Assembly: GCF_014650815.1 (NCBI RefSeq)
Contig: NZ_BMVR01000003.1
Span: 1 to 64,000, forward strand
Reading direction: 5' to 3'
Length of the DNA: 64,000 nucleotides
From: Streptomyces flavofungini
GTDB lineage: Bacteria; Actinomycetota; Actinomycetes; Streptomycetales; Streptomycetaceae
Shown: positions 34,394-42,239 of the stretch, one piece after another
Layout of the letters: each line of letters begins with the position of its first letter
Position numbering within the stretch: position 1 is the stretch's first letter
Program-made: the position numbers and the translations under genes
Notes under the pieces: model-generated
The model's input: only the letters and a program-made list of their open reading frames with translations
The model's database searches: none
What the model was told of the DNA's origin: nothing

Positions 34394-35239
34394 TCAAACA
34401 GGGGTTTTCGCCGACATCCGCGGGGTGGCCTGGGCGGGGACCAACCCCTGTCCGGCGGTGTGGCCGATGTCGGCGCCGGTGCCGCGCGGGGCGCCGCCGG
34501 TGACGTAGTGGGTGTACTCGCGCTCCAGGCGGAACCCGGCCGTCCAGGCGAGCAGGCGACTGGGCCGGTTGGCGCGGGCACAGGACCAGCTCGCGGTGCG
34601 GCCGCGGGCCGAAATGTCCGCCGTGAGCGCGGCGACGCAAGCGTGCGCGAGGCCCTTGCGGCGGTGCTCGGGCGCGGTGGCCACGGCCACGTCCTCGTAC
34701 GCGTCGCCCGCGAAGTAGGCGCACGCCACGGCCACGGCCCGGTCGGCACGGTCGAAGGCGGCGACGGCGTGCCCGGAGGCGGCCAGCGCCGAGGGGCCGC
34801 CCCAACTGGAGTGGATCCAGCCCGAGTCGGGCCAGAGCGCCGCGAGTGCGAGCGCGTCGTCACTCGTCACCCGGCGCACCCGCACCCCGCGCGGCGGCCG
34901 GGGCGCGACGGCGCGCTCCCGGTGGACGTACACCATGCGCTCGTCGGGCACGAGGCGGTCGAAGGCGGCGGCGAGCACGGGCAGGAACCGTGCCGAGGCC
35001 ACGACATGACTGGTCGTGAACTGCGCGAGGCCGCCCGGAGCCACCGCGCTCGGGTCGCCGCTGAGCAGCACATGACCGGCGCAGGACACCGCGAGGGCGC
35101 GCGGCGCGTCGGCGCGGTCGGCCCACCACTGGCCGGTGCCGTGCGCCCGGACGTGCTCGGGCAGCGCGGCCGTGCCGGCGGCTCCGGCGGCGAACCAGCT
35201 GGTGAGGGCGGGAAGTCGGTGCCGCGGGAGCGGGATCAC
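34394..35239 (-). CDS. GNAT-family N-acetyltransferase
   Basis: A 281-residue protein whose C-terminal half is a GNAT domain: ATAPEHRRKGLAHACVAALT is the acetyl-CoA loop (RRKGLA), followed by WSCARANRPSRLLAWTAGF. The N-terminal half resembles a degenerate GNAT-like or DUF domain (LAVSCAGHVLLSGDPSAV). GTG ending at 35239 follows GGAGG at 8 nt. Substrate unknown. The C-terminal tail (about 250-281) is low in structure. The region 35240-35395 upstream is G-rich with no gene. Confidence 0.8.
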   Translation of the reverse strand: MIPLPRHRLPALTSWFAAGAAGTAALPEHVRAHGTGQWWADRADAPRALAVSCAGHVLLSGDPSAVAPGGLAQFTTSHVVASARFLPVLAAAFDRLVPDERMVYVHRERAVAPRPPRGVRVRRVTSDDALALAALWPDSGWIHSSWGGPSALAASGHAVAAFDRADRAVAVACAYFAGDAYEDVAVATAPEHRRKGLAHACVAALTADISARGRTASWSCARANRPSRLLAWTAGFRLEREYTHYVTGGAPRGTGADIGHTAGQGLVPAQATPRMSAKTPV

Positions 35240-35395
35240 GGGGTGGTCCTCCGGGAGGGGCGTGGGGCGGGCGTTCGGGAGTGCGGGGTGGCGCCGGAGC
35301 TCTGGCGCGGTCGTCCGAGGGCGGTGCTGCGGTCGGCCGGGGGCCGGGGTGGGACGGGGGATGCCCTGGGTGCGGTCGGTGCGGGGCTCTGAGGC

Positions 35396-35440
35396 GGTCA
35401 GCGGTGCCGTCCCCGGGTCTGGAGGACGGCACCGCTGACC
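35396..35440. terminator. Perfect 17-bp hairpin after the bL37 gene
   Basis: GGTCAGCGGTGCCGTCC (35396-35412) pairs perfectly with 35424-35440 around an 11-nt loop. It lies 14 nt past the bL37 stop on the minus strand and ends the SDR-bL37 transcript. Confidence 0.85.
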
Positions 35441-35453
35441 AGGTGGCGGCAGG

Positions 35454-35528
35454 CTAGCTCCCTGCCTTGCTGCCGTGGTTGGCCTTCTTCCTACGGCGGG
35501 CTCTCTTCTTGCGTGCGCGCTTGGACAT
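35454..35528 (-). CDS. Ribosomal protein bL37-like, 24 residues
   Basis: A tiny, very basic protein: 24 residues beginning MSKRARKKRARRRKKANHGS. It matches in length and pattern the actinobacterial large-subunit protein bL37 known from Mycobacterium ribosome structures (KRxRKKRxRxxKANHG). It starts 17 nt after the SDR stop, on the same strand, and is followed by a perfect terminator hairpin. Such short ORFs are commonly missed by gene callers. The match is from memory of the family, but charge, size and the KANHG motif make it convincing. Confidence 0.8.
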   Translation of the reverse strand: MSKRARKKRARRRKKANHGSKAGS

Positions 35529-35545
35529 CCAGGCGTTCGACTCCT

Positions 35546-36355
35546 TCAAGAGGTGTGGCCCACCAGCAGGGCGGCGAGCTTGTTCAGACGCTTGACGGTG
35601 CGGTCCTCCAGGGCGGCCGCGGCCGGCTCGACCCGCTCGGAGCGGTCGTAGTACGCGCCGTTGACGATCTCCGTGGCCGGGTCGCACAGGCGCACCACGT
35701 GCGCGGCGCCCGCGGTGGCCGACGTGCCCTCGTGGGCGTACAGCGGCAGCAGCGCGGTGTCGCACACGCCGGGGTGCACGGACACGGCGGTGACGCGCGG
35801 GTCGGCGGCGAAGACCGTGAGCGCGAGCTGCGACTGGGCGTAGGCGGCCAGGCGGGAGTAGCGGCGGGCGCGGTTCGGGTCGCTCCACTGGATGGACGCG
35901 GTGCGGTGCAGCGACGACGAGACGTTGACGACGCGGCCGCCGGGCTCGCTGGTCAGGGACGCCTCCAGCAGGCCGGTCAGGAGGAAGTGGGCGAGGAAGT
36001 TCACCTGGAAGGCGATCTCGTTGCCGTCGGCGGTGATGGTGTGGCGCTCCGGCGCGGCCATGCCCGCGTTGTTCACCAGGACGTCCAGGTGCGGGTGTTC
36101 GGCGACGACGAGGGCAGCGAGCCGCTCGACTTCCTCCAGATGGGTGAAGTCGGCGGCGAGGGCGCGCAGCCGCGAGGCGTCGATGCCGGCCATGGCGATG
36201 AGCCTGTCGACGGCGGCCTGGGCCTCGTCGGCGGTGCGGCCGTGCACGAGCACGGTGACGCCGCGCTCGGCGAGGAGGCGCGCGGTCTCGTAGCCGATGC
36301 CGGAGGTGGCTCCGGTGACGAGCGCGGTACGCCCGGACAGTGAGGCAGAAGACAT
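35546..36355 (-). CDS. SDR-family protein lacking the catalytic lysine
   Basis: A 269-residue short-chain dehydrogenase/reductase-fold protein. The cofactor motif TGATSGIG (14-21), NNAG (95-98) and Ser in VVNVSSSLH are intact. The active-site motif is YAQSQ (Tyr172...Gln176) instead of YxxxK; the codon is CAG, read clearly. The Lys normally orients the nicotinamide ribose and lowers the Tyr pKa, so activity may be impaired or changed. VHPGVCDTALLPLY follows. It is the first gene of a two-gene unit with bL37. Role unknown. Confidence 0.85.
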   Translation of the reverse strand: MSSASLSGRTALVTGATSGIGYETARLLAERGVTVLVHGRTADEAQAAVDRLIAMAGIDASRLRALAADFTHLEEVERLAALVVAEHPHLDVLVNNAGMAAPERHTITADGNEIAFQVNFLAHFLLTGLLEASLTSEPGGRVVNVSSSLHRTASIQWSDPNRARRYSRLAAYAQSQLALTVFAADPRVTAVSVHPGVCDTALLPLYAHEGTSATAGAAHVVRLCDPATEIVNGAYYDRSERVEPAAAALEDRTVKRLNKLAALLVGHTS

Positions 36356-36579
36356 GTCTGATCCTGTGGTGGAGGCATGCCGGGGCAGCCCTCGGCGAGG
36401 GCTTGCGGCATGCGCTGCGAAAAGGCCGTGCGCGCTCGTCAGGAGCGCCGGTCACGGCGGGGGAGGGTGCGGTGCGGCGTCAGCGCACCGTGCTGTGAAC
36501 AGGGCGCGGGACCGGCACCGCCGTATGAGGCGGCCGGTCGTCATGGCGCACGAAGCAGTTCACGTCGTTCATCTAACTG

Positions 36580-36614
36580 GCCCGTGAGCGGGGCTTCAAG
36601 TGCCGCTCACGGGC
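36580..36614. terminator. Perfect hairpin downstream of kdpB
   Basis: GCCCGTGAGCGG (36580-36591) pairs with CCGCTCACGGGC (36603-36614), 12 bp. It lies 50 nt past the kdpB stop on the minus strand and leaves no room for kdpC. The rest of 36356-36579 has no gene I can support. Confidence 0.75.
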
Positions 36615-36663
36615 TTTGACGGGGCCCTGATGTGCGGGCCCGCAGGGGTGGCCGTCAGGGGCC

Positions 36664-38826
36664 TCAGCTGAGGCCCGGGAGCGTCGACACCACCAGGTCG
36701 ATCAGTTTGATGCCGAGGAAGGGCAGCACGAGCCCGCCGAGTCCGTACACCGCGAGGTTGCGCCGCAGCAGGTCGTGCGCGGACGCCGGGGTGTAGCGCA
36801 CGCCGCGCAGGGCGAGCGGGATCAGCACCACGATGATGAGCGCGTTGAAGATGATCGCCGAGGTGATCGCGGACTTCGGGCTGTGCAGCCCCATGATGTT
36901 GAGCGACTCCAGGCCCGGGTAGGCCCCCGCGAACATCGCGGGGATGATCGCGAAGTACTTGGCGACGTCGTTGGTGATCGAGAAGGTGGTCAGCGCGCCG
37001 CGGGTGATCAGCAGTTGCTTGCCGATCTCGACGATCTCGATGAGCTTGGTCGGGTTGGAGTCCAGGTCCACCATGTTCCCGGCCTCCTTGGCGGCCGAGG
37101 TGCCGGTGTTCATGGCCACGCCGACGTCGGCCTGCGCGAGCGCCGGGGCGTCGTTGGTGCCGTCGCCGGTCATTGCGACGAGCTTGCCGCCCTCCTGTTC
37201 CTTCTTGATCAGGTCGAGCTTGTCCTCGGGGGTCGCCTCCGCGAGGAAGTCGTCGACGCCCGCCTCCCGGGCGATGGCGCGCGCCGTGAGCACGTTGTCA
37301 CCGGTGATCATGACGGTACGGATGCCCATGCGGCGCAGCTCTGCGAACCGCTCCCGGATGCCGTCCTTCACCACGTCCTTGAGCTGGATGACACCGAGGA
37401 CCCGCGGCCCGTCCCAGTCGTGCACGGCGACCAGCAGCGGCGTACCGCCGGCGGCGGCGACGGAGTCCGCGAACATCCGCGCCTGCGGCGGCACCTGGCC
37501 GCCGCGCAGTTCCACCCAGGTGATGACCTGGGCCGCGGCACCCTTGCGGATGGCGCAGGCGGCCCCGTTGTCCCAGCGCAGGTCGATGCCGCTCATCCGG
37601 GTCTGCGCGGTGAACCCCACGAACTGCGCGTTGGCCAGCTCGCCCCGCGCCGGTGCGCGCAGCCCGTACGTGTTCTTGGCGTGCACGACGATCGAGCGGC
37701 CCTCGGGCGTCTCGTCGGCCAGCGAGGAGAGCTGGGCGGCGTCCGCCAAGTGCAGTTCGTCGACGCCGGGGAGCGGCATGAACGCGTCCGCCGCACGGTC
37801 GCCGAGGGTGATGGTGCCGGTCTTGTCGAGGAGCAGGGTGTTCACGTCGCCCGCCGCCTCGACCGCGCGGCCGGACATGGCGAGCACGTTGCGCTGCACG
37901 AGCCGGTCCATGCCCGCGATGCCGATCGCGGAGAGCAGCGCGCCGATCGTCGTCGGGATCAGCGTCACGAGCAGCGCCACGAGCACGGTTGTGGGCTGCG
38001 CCGCGTCCGCGTACGAAGCCATCGACTGCAGGCTGACGACGACGAGGACGAACACGATGGTGAGCGCCGCGAGCAGGATGTTGAGGGCTATCTCGTTCGG
38101 CGTCTTCTGCCGGGACGCGCCCTCGACGAGGGAGATCATCCGGTCCAGGAAGGAGTGCCCGGCGCGCGAGGTGACCCGTACGACGATCCGGTCGGACAGC
38201 ACCGTCGTACCGCCCGTGACGCCGCTGCGGTCCCCGCCCGACTCCCGGATGACCGGCGCCGACTCACCCGTGACCGCGGACTCGTCGACCGCGGCGACCC
38301 CGTCGACGACATCGCCGTCCGCCGGGATCAGCTCGCCCGCCTCGACCAGGACGAAGTCGAAGGGCCGCAGCTCGGTGGCGGCCACCGCCTCCGTCTCCGC
38401 GTCCCGCAGGTCGGTGCCCACCCGCCAGTTGTGCCGCAGGCGCAGGGCGACCGTGTCCGTACGCGCCTTGCGCAGCGCGAGCGCCTGCGCCTTGCCCCGG
38501 CCCTCCGCCACCGCCTCCGCGAGGTTCGCGAAGAAGACCGTGAGCCACAGCCAGACACCGATGATCCATGAGAACACCGACGGGTCGAACACCGCGGTCC
38601 CCGTCGTGATCACCGCGCCGCAGCCCACCACGAACAGGACGGGGTTCTTGACCAGCGCGCGCGGGCGCAGCTTGCGCAGCGCGTCGGGGAACGACTTGAG
38701 GATCTGCACGGGATCGACGAGGCCGCCGGGGCGCACGCGCCGACGGCCGGGACGGCTCCGGGGACTGCGCCCGGACGACTGGCTCTCGGGCGCCGGGGGA
38801 GCCTGCTGCGGGGCGGCGGGAAGCAT
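36664..38826 (-). CDS. kdpB: Potassium-transporting ATPase ATP-binding subunit KdpB, orphan
   Basis: A 720-residue P-type ATPase of the Kdp class. TGES (186-189), phosphorylation motif DKTGTIT (Asp334) and [10 protein letters not shown] are intact. Membrane segment [19 protein letters not shown] keeps the Asp and Lys that couple KdpB to ion movement through KdpA. About 45 N-terminal residues are Pro/Arg-rich and longer than usual. KdpB normally works in a KdpFABC complex, but neither kdpA nor kdpF precedes it and a terminator follows where kdpC should be. The gene looks intact, not decayed. Either the partners lie elsewhere or the subunit has an altered role. No strong Shine-Dalgarno is visible. 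Confidence 0.93.
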   Translation of the reverse strand: MLPAAPQQAPPAPESQSSGRSPRSRPGRRRVRPGGLVDPVQILKSFPDALRKLRPRALVKNPVLFVVGCGAVITTGTAVFDPSVFSWIIGVWLWLTVFFANLAEAVAEGRGKAQALALRKARTDTVALRLRHNWRVGTDLRDAETEAVAATELRPFDFVLVEAGELIPADGDVVDGVAAVDESAVTGESAPVIRESGGDRSGVTGGTTVLSDRIVVRVTSRAGHSFLDRMISLVEGASRQKTPNEIALNILLAALTIVFVLVVVSLQSMASYADAAQPTTVLVALLVTLIPTTIGALLSAIGIAGMDRLVQRNVLAMSGRAVEAAGDVNTLLLDKTGTITLGDRAADAFMPLPGVDELHLADAAQLSSLADETPEGRSIVVHAKNTYGLRAPARGELANAQFVGFTAQTRMSGIDLRWDNGAACAIRKGAAAQVITWVELRGGQVPPQARMFADSVAAAGGTPLLVAVHDWDGPRVLGVIQLKDVVKDGIRERFAELRRMGIRTVMITGDNVLTARAIAREAGVDDFLAEATPEDKLDLIKKEQEGGKLVAMTGDGTNDAPALAQADVGVAMNTGTSAAKEAGNMVDLDSNPTKLIEIVEIGKQLLITRGALTTFSITNDVAKYFAIIPAMFAGAYPGLESLNIMGLHSPKSAITSAIIFNALIIVVLIPLALRGVRYTPASAHDLLRRNLAVYGLGGLVLPFLGIKLIDLVVSTLPGLS

Positions 38827-38944
38827 CGGTGGAGGTGACTTTCTGGTGGGGGAGCGGCCACGGAGCGCGGCCGTGCGGAGAGGAAGCTAGCCGTCCCCAG
38901 CACACCAAATCGCCTTCGCAGCGGGGAATTTACGACCCCCTGAC

Positions 38945-38986
38945 AGGCCTTCTTGAACATCCGTCAAGCCTTCGTCAAGAAGGCCT
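38945..38986. promoter_or_regulatory. 12-bp inverted repeat upstream of kdpB
   Basis: AGGCCTTCTTGA (38945-38956) and its exact complement TCAAGAAGGCCT (38975-38986) flank an 18-nt loop that itself contains CGTCAAG repeated. About 120 nt upstream of kdpB. It may be a regulator site or an mRNA structure; a hairpin reading rightward is also possible. Confidence 0.5.
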
Positions 38987-39325
38987 GGTGGTGCATCAGG
39001 AGGGCGTCAACAAAACCGGGAAGGGCTGCGGCGGACCCAAGAATGATCACCACGGGGGAACGGGCGAACGAGTCCGTGATGTGAGGTCGAGAGCACGTGA
39101 CGATCACGGCCGGCAGTGCGCACAGTCCAGATGCGGGGGCCGGGACTGTGCCCGCAGCACATCAGGATCCGGTCGTTCGTCCACAGGGATGTCCCGACCC
39201 GCGGCTCAGAGGGGGGCCGCGGGCCGGGCGTCCCCAACGCCCTGACATCCGGCTGGCGTTACGGCGCCTGGGACGCCGTGGTCGACGGCGAGGCGCCCCG
39301 CCCCACGCCGCCATGACGGGCCGTC

Positions 39326-39469
39326 ATGTCCTTGGTGTCGCCGGGCATCGCGACGCCGACCCGCGCCCAAGACGCCCTGGGCGCCCTGTGGTTGGGCCAC
39401 TGGGGCTACGACTGGCGACCGGCCGTGCAGTCGCCGCGTTCGGACGGCACCCGCGGGACACCGGGGTGA
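39326..39469 (+). CDS. Possible 47-residue protein or gene remnant
   Basis: An ORF from ATG 39326 to TGA 39469 contains GALWLGHWGYDWRPAVQSPR, which reads like real protein, unlike the surrounding frames. No ribosome site or family is recognised. It lies in the otherwise gene-poor 0.9 kb between kdpB and kdpE and may be the tail of a deleted gene. Confidence 0.25.
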   Translation: MSLVSPGIATPTRAQDALGALWLGHWGYDWRPAVQSPRSDGTRGTPG

Positions 39470-39541
39470 GCGGGCGACACCGGAACGATCAGCTCCCGCG
39501 AGGTGCGGCGATCTGGTGAACGAGGCATGGCCACACCGTAA

Positions 39542-39585
39542 GAGAGGCGTCAACGGTATCCCGACCGCCGTATGAGAGGCGTCAA
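39542..39585 (+). repeat. Pair of GAGAGGCGTCAA direct repeats
   Basis: GAGAGGCGTCAA at 39542-39553 and 39574-39585, 32 bp apart, about 150 nt upstream of the kdpE-type gene. It could be a direct-repeat site for an OmpR-type regulator such as the neighbouring one. Confidence 0.45.
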
Positions 39586-39634
39586 GAGCGACAGCGAACC
39601 CGCTGGTGGGCGCTTTGCTTCACAGGACCGCATC

Positions 39635-39706
39635 ATCTTGTGGGCCCCGCCCGCAACAATCTTGTGGGCTCGGCCCGCAACAATCTTGTGGGCTCGGCCC
39701 GCACGC
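39635..39706 (+). repeat. Three tandem 24-bp palindromic repeats in the kdpE leader
   Basis: Units start at 39635, 39659 and 39683 (period exactly 24). Each has the form ATCTTGTGGGCTCGGCCCGC, whose TTGTGGGC-TCG-GCCCGCAA is itself an inverted repeat with one mismatch. The array ends 22 nt before the ATG at 39729. It may act as a multi-site operator or as a series of leader hairpins. Confidence 0.85.
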
Positions 39707-39728
39707 ACTTTCAGGAGGCGGCACACCG

Positions 39729-40412
39729 ATGACCCGGGTGCTGGTGGTCGAGGACGACCCACAGCTCGTACGGGCTCTGGAGATCAACCTCAAGGCACGC
39801 AAGTACGAGGTGGACGCGGCGGTCGACGGGGGCACGGCCCAGCGTCTGGCAGCGGCCCGTCCGCCGGACGTGGTCCTGCTTGATCTCGGGCTGCCCGACA
39901 TGGACGGCATCGACGTGGTGAGGTGGCTGCGGGGCTTCAGCCGCGCCCCCATCCTCGTCGTGTCCGCCCGCCAGGCCTCCGACGAGAAGGTCGCGGCGCT
40001 CGACGCGGGCGCCGACGACTACATCACCAAACCGTTCAGCATGGACGAACTCCTCGCCCGGCTGCGGGCCGCCGCCCGCAGAACCCACTCCGCGGAGCGC
40101 GGCGAGACCTCCGTCCTCGTCGAGACCGAGGGCTTCACCCTCGACCTGCTCGCCAAGAAGGCCTTGCGCGACGGCCGCGCCGTGCGCCTCACCCCCACCG
40201 AGTGGCACCTCCTGGAGGTCCTGGTCCGCCACCGCGGCCGCCTGGTCAGCCAGCAGCAACTGCTCGGTGAAGTCTGGGGACCCTCGCACAGCACGCGGAC
40301 CAACTACCTGCGGGTCTACATGGCTCAACTGCGACGCAAGCTGGAGCCGGATCCGGCGCATCCGCGACATCTGATCACGGCGCCGGGGATGGGGTATCGG
40401 TTCGAGGGGTGA
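39729..40412 (+). CDS. kdpE: KdpE-type OmpR-family response regulator
   Basis: A 227-residue regulator. The receiver domain has VVEDDPQ (Asp9, Asp10), phospho-acceptor Asp52 in LLDLGLPDMDG and Lys in DDYITKPF. The OmpR winged helix has LTPTEWHLLEVLVRHRGRLV, then TRTNYLRVYMAQLRRKLEPD, a KdpE-like recognition helix and loop. AGGAGG at 39714-39719 sets the start. KdpE is normally paired with the sensor KdpD, not found here. Divergent from kdpB across 0.9 kb. The KdpE assignment rests on the overall pattern plus the neighbour. Confidence 0.85.
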   Translation: MTRVLVVEDDPQLVRALEINLKARKYEVDAAVDGGTAQRLAAARPPDVVLLDLGLPDMDGIDVVRWLRGFSRAPILVVSARQASDEKVAALDAGADDYITKPFSMDELLARLRAAARRTHSAERGETSVLVETEGFTLDLLAKKALRDGRAVRLTPTEWHLLEVLVRHRGRLVSQQQLLGEVWGPSHSTRTNYLRVYMAQLRRKLEPDPAHPRHLITAPGMGYRFEG

Positions 40413-40443
40413 GGGGGCCGGTCGCCGGGCCTTGGCGGGGGCG

Positions 40444-40501
40444 GCTGATGTTCCGGCGGGTCTCAGGGCGCCGCTGATGTTCCGGCGGGTCTCAGGGCGC
40501 C
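40444..40501. repeat. Perfect 29-bp tandem duplication at the 3' end of the phosphatase gene
   Basis: GCTGATGTTCCGGCGGGTCT... (29 nt) at 40444-40472 is repeated exactly at 40473-40501; a third copy begins at 40502 and diverges. The right copy includes the last codons and stop of the minus-strand gene (stop at 40492). Confidence 0.85.
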
Positions 40502-41355
40502 GCTGTCGCGCTGCCCGCCGTCCCGGTGTCGCGCAGGTCGGCCACGACCGCCGCGTGGTCGGACGGCCAGACGCCGTCCACCGGGCCGTCGCCCGCGCGC
40601 CGTACCGCGCGCACCGAGCCGAGGCCGCCGGGGCCCGGCGGCCCGACATGGATGTAGTCGATCCGGACACTCGGTTCGTACGTGGGCGCCACGTACGGGT
40701 TCGCCGCGTCCCAGGTGGCGGACGCAGCGCCCGGCTCGGCGTACTCCCAGGCGTCCAGCAGCGACTGCCCCGCGACGGGCGGCGCCGTACGGTACCCGCC
40801 CAGGAGCCGGATCTCGTCCGAGTCCGGCCAGGCGTTGAAGTCACCCGTGATGACGGGCGGGAACGCGGTGCCGCCCCGGTGCCTGGCCACGAAGGCGGCG
40901 AGCGTCGCGACCTGCGCGCACCGCGCCGCCGACTGCCACGGGGCGGACGTCAGATGGGTGGTGAAGAACGGCACCTCCTGGCCGGGCGCCGCCAGCCGCG
41001 CGTACAACGCGAGCCGGCCGTCGTCCTCCGCCCCGTCCGGCGGCGGCAGCTGTACGACCGCCCGGTCCGCCACGGGCCAGCGGCTGAGGACCGCGTTGCC
41101 CATGGCCACCTCCGGATCGCCGATCCGCCGCTGCCACCGCCCGGGCGCCCGCGACGGCTCCCACGTCCAGTGCAGGCCCAACTCGCCCGCGAGCCACCCC
41201 GCGACGTTCTCGCCGTCGCGCTCCCAGACCTCCTGCAGGCCGACGACGTCCGGCCGCAGCACGCGCAGCACAGCGAGAATCGCCTTCCGGCGCTGCTCCC
41301 ACGGCCCGAATCGCCACCATACGTTCCACGTCACCATGCGCACGTATGCCCTCAC
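40492..41355 (-). CDS. Endonuclease/exonuclease/phosphatase family protein
   Basis: A 287-residue EEP-fold hydrolase. MVTWNVWW (Asn metal ligand), GLQEVW (Glu), ITGDFNAWPDSDEIR (Asp/Asn) and WPSDHAAVVADL (Asp-His) supply the full DNase I-like catalytic set. No signal peptide. GTG ending at 41355 gives MRAYVRMVTWN; ATG ending at 41337 is an equal alternative because no clear ribosome site is present. Substrate (DNA, phospholipid or nucleotide) cannot be told. The 3' end lies in the tandem duplication. Confidence 0.88.
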   Translation of the reverse strand: MRAYVRMVTWNVWWRFGPWEQRRKAILAVLRVLRPDVVGLQEVWERDGENVAGWLAGELGLHWTWEPSRAPGRWQRRIGDPEVAMGNAVLSRWPVADRAVVQLPPPDGAEDDGRLALYARLAAPGQEVPFFTTHLTSAPWQSAARCAQVATLAAFVARHRGGTAFPPVITGDFNAWPDSDEIRLLGGYRTAPPVAGQSLLDAWEYAEPGAASATWDAANPYVAPTYEPSVRIDYIHVGPPGPGGLGSVRAVRRAGDGPVDGVWPSDHAAVVADLRDTGTAGSATAAP

Positions 41356-41553
41356 TCGTCCAGGTCGGTGTGCCGGGCCGCGCGTCAGCAGAGTGTCAGC
41401 GTGCGCCGAATTGCCGTCAACGGCTCGTCAGTGCCGGTCGGTTGACACCCCGTGCCGGGCATACCGTCACTGTGTGCCCGGTGCCCGCCACCGGATCCAC
41501 GGCGACCGCCCAACCCTACGAGGGCCTGCCGAGGCTCCTCAAGGAGGAATTCC

Positions 41554-42207
41554 ATGACGCAGCAGCTGGTGTGCGGAGAAGACCCCGAGCCTTGCGAACG
41601 CGGCCCGGCCGGACCGCTGTTCGTTCCCGTCCGGCCGGGACCCGCGGGCTGTGTCGCCCGCCTGTTCCGCACCCCTGTCGGCGACCGCACGGCCGTCGCC
41701 TTTACGACACCGCAACGCCTCACCGACGAACTCGGCGCCCGGCAGCCCTGGATCCGGCTCTCCGAACCCGCCCTCCGCGCGCTCACCGAACCACTCGGCG
41801 TTCCCCGGGTCACGGTCGACCCTCGCCTTACGCCGGGCTCGGCGACTCCGGGTCGTACGTCCGCCACCACAGGTCGTACGTCCGCCACCACGGGTCGCAC
41901 CTCCGCTGCCCTGGGGCGCACCTCCGCGACCGCGGGTCGCACGTCCGCTGCCACAGGTCGCACTTTCGCTGCCACGGGCCACACTTCGGCCGCCACCGGC
42001 CGCACCCCGGGCTCCCCGGCCCCTCGGCGCACCCCGGCTTCGTCCGCCCCACGGCTCACGCCCGCCGCACCCCGGCCCGTGGCCGCCTCCGCGGACAGTG
42101 CCCCGCGCACCTCCCGCTGGCGGGACTGTGACCCACAGGCCGTCGGCGCGCTGCGCGTCACCGGAGCGGCGGCGCTGGTCGGCGCCCTGACCGCCTGGAT
42201 CGGCTGA
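41554..42207 (+). CDS. SAV_915 family protein with expanded repeat region
   Basis: A 217-residue actinomycete protein. The N-terminus (about 20-95: PLFVPVRPGPAGCVARLFRT, then FTTPQRLTDELGARQPWIRL) and C-terminus (DPQAVGALRVTGAAALVGAL) match the SAV_915 family, which is usually shorter. Between them, residues 100-150 are seven copies of a seven-residue unit GRTSATT. A perfect AAGGAGG (41541-41547) sets the ATG. In other Streptomyces the family is next to a type-III PLP decarboxylase and a NarL two-component system, as here, so the block is conserved. Function unknown. Confidence 0.85.
   Translation: MTQQLVCGEDPEPCERGPAGPLFVPVRPGPAGCVARLFRTPVGDRTAVAFTTPQRLTDELGARQPWIRLSEPALRALTEPLGVPRVTVDPRLTPGSATPGRTSATTGRTSATTGRTSAALGRTSATAGRTSAATGRTFAATGHTSAATGRTPGSPAPRRTPASSAPRLTPAAPRPVAASADSAPRTSRWRDCDPQAVGALRVTGAAALVGALTAWIG
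41851..41997 (+). repeat. 21-bp coding minisatellite, seven units
   Basis: Seven 21-bp units (GGTCGTACGTCCGCCACCAC-type) from 41851 to 41997 encode the GRTSATT repeats in the SAV_915 protein; each unit keeps the frame. A partial eighth follows. Confidence 0.9.
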
Positions 42208-42239
42208 CCCGGCGTTCCCGCGGACTGAGGACAGTGCTT

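Noticed and set aside
39635..39706. CRISPR-like array
   Set aside because: Three tandem copies with no spacers, palindromic units and no cas genes.
38890..39720. Possible kdpA, kdpC or kdpD remnants between kdpB and the regulator
   Set aside because: None of the frames shows recognisable Kdp sequence; only a doubtful 47-residue ORF was kept.
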